32,598 nt of DNA from a virus: positions 1-32,598 of the IMG/VR virus record IMGVR_UViG_3300035157_000195, one strand, 5' to 3'. This document shows, piece by piece, positions 31,939 to 32,598 of this stretch (within the stretch, counting starts at the first letter, position 1; each line of letters opens with the position of its first letter). The notes beneath the pieces were generated by a model. It was not told the DNA's origin, did not search any database, and worked only from the letters and a program-made list of their open reading frames with translations. Position numbers and translations under genes: made by a program.

Positions 31939-32496
31939 ATGGCTTACGATCAATCCCTATTCTCTCCTGCTAACAAAAACTTTTTATCTCCCGTAGGTTT
32001 TAAATTTGTTATTGGTAGGACACCTAATGTAGATTACTTTTGTCAATCGGCTTCTATACCAGAAGTTAGTATTGGGACAAGAGATATTCAGACACCAGTA
32101 AAGGACTATACTATTCCTGGTGATAAGATGACGTTTGGGGATTTACAATTAAGTTTCCTAGTCAATGAAGATCTTGATAACTATTATGAAATCTACAAAT
32201 GGTTAAAGGGACTTACTAACCCCAAAGAGCAACGAGAATTTTTTGATTATATTGAGACGGTTGATGAGAAAGGTAGGATAGGTTCTTTTAAGAAACAAAT
32301 GAGTGATGCTCGTTTATTGATTCTGAATAGTAACTATAATACAATCTCTGCTATTAACTTCTTTAATATATTTCCAACAAGCTTAACCACTCTAGAGTTT
32401 GATGCATCTGCAACTGACATCAATTACTTTACAGCTCAGGTTAACTTCAAGTATGCTCTGTATGAGATAACCGATAAGAACAATAAGAAAGTATGA
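31939..32496 (+). CDS. Tail tube-fold (gp19-like) tail or baseplate protein, 185 aa
   Basis: The sequence has the layout of tail tube-type domains: GFKFVIGRTPNVDYFCQSAS, a SIPEVSIGTRDIQTPVKDY strand, then IPGDKMTFGDLQLSFLVNED and YYEIYKWLKGL, and a closing NYFTAQVNFKYALYE strand. This parallels gp19 here (CKSAALPATNVGTVEL, VPGDRTYETWTATF) but with little identity, so it is a paralogue, not a second gp19. Candidates are a tube initiator such as gp54 or the tail terminator gp3, which sits between gp23 and uvsY in many T4-like cyanophages. A GGAG at 31921-31924 is rather far from the ATG. The stop overlaps the next ATG (ATGA). Confidence 0.6.
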   Translation: MAYDQSLFSPANKNFLSPVGFKFVIGRTPNVDYFCQSASIPEVSIGTRDIQTPVKDYTIPGDKMTFGDLQLSFLVNEDLDNYYEIYKWLKGLTNPKEQREFFDYIETVDEKGRIGSFKKQMSDARLLILNSNYNTISAINFFNIFPTSLTTLEFDASATDINYFTAQVNFKYALYEITDKNNKKV

Positions 32497-32598
32497 ACCC
32501 AGACACTTTGAATGACATGTGGGAGAAAGACTCACAACTAAATGATGAAAAATTAGATCATGACAGTTTAGAGATCCCCAGATTACACGCTAAATATT
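32493..32598 (+). CDS. uvsY: UvsY-like recombination mediator, 5' part only
   Basis: The first 35 residues are visible (MNPDTLNDMWEKDSQLNDEK, then LDHDSLEIPRLHAKY) before the window ends. The D-x-x-x-L-x-I-P-x-L-H-A-K-Y pattern is the usual opening of cyanophage UvsY. UvsY loads the UvsX recombinase on single-stranded DNA coated by gp32. The ATG overlaps the stop of the previous gene by four bases, so it is translated together with it. Only the N-terminus is seen, but the match and location after gp23/gp3-like genes are consistent. Confidence 0.78.
   Translation, partial: MNPDTLNDMWEKDSQLNDEKLDHDSLEIPRLHAKY

Noticed and set aside
32591-32597. CTAAATA near the window end
   Set aside because: It lies in the UvsY codons (gct aaa tat) with no visible gene start; the next sequence is outside the window.
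1-32598. Genes on the minus strand and other long overlapping frames, such as 13774-14034 and 28313-28741
   Set aside because: All lie opposite or inside strongly supported genes, have low-complexity or unlikely products and no ribosome sites; they are shadows of the + strand genes.
1-32598. CRISPR array, insertion sequence, diversity-generating retroelement, integrase or attachment site
   Set aside because: No spaced direct repeats, transposase, reverse transcriptase or integrase motifs were found; the only tandem repeat is the in-frame pair at 20063-20152.

Overview
The window is the late structural region of a tailed, contractile phage of the T4-like supergroup, most likely a marine cyanophage-type myovirus. 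The basis is the gene order 13-14-15-16-17-18-19-20-(67-like)-21-22-23, all on the + strand, AT-rich composition, and short or overlapping gene junctions. It also has T4-type late promoter boxes (TATAAATA and the CTAAATA variant) and a 3' neighbour that reads as UvsY. Host assignment to picocyanobacteria is inference from family resemblance; no photosynthesis gene is in view.

Layout. Positions 1-4900 hold three fibre or virion surface proteins, the first cut by the window edge. Positions 4902-6464 hold two unrecognised charged proteins. Positions 6418-16300 are an accessory block. It contains a peptidase-U32-like/methyltransferase fusion, a fibre protein with a fibrinogen-like domain, a small coiled-coil protein, a 106-residue unknown, a class III PLP aminotransferase, and a 1719-residue protein. 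That last protein combines a cupredoxin-like domain, a complete subtilisin (S8) protease and about six Ig-like domains. Positions 16304-22722 are neck, tail-completion and DNA-packaging genes (gp13 to gp17) with four small unknowns between the terminase subunits. Positions 22781-30532 are tail sheath, tail tube, portal, prohead core, prohead protease, scaffold and major capsid, closed by a strong intrinsic terminator.

Downstream of gp23 is a compact cassette: a stand-alone class II aminoacyl-tRNA-synthetase-like catalytic core, and nine bases later a tRNA with an Asn GTT anticodon but a long variable arm. It continues with a 19-codon leader ORF coupled to a four-cysteine 59-residue protein, a second terminator, a gp19-fold tail protein and the start of uvsY.

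Working together: terminase (gp16/gp17) fills the prohead built from gp20, gp21, gp22 and gp23; gp13/gp14 close the head and gp15 caps the gp18/gp19 tail. The fibre-region enzymes are the least expected part: aminotransferase, U32/methyltransferase and protease lie among fibre genes rather than with metabolic genes. The synthetase-like protein plus unusual tRNA is the other candidate novel unit.
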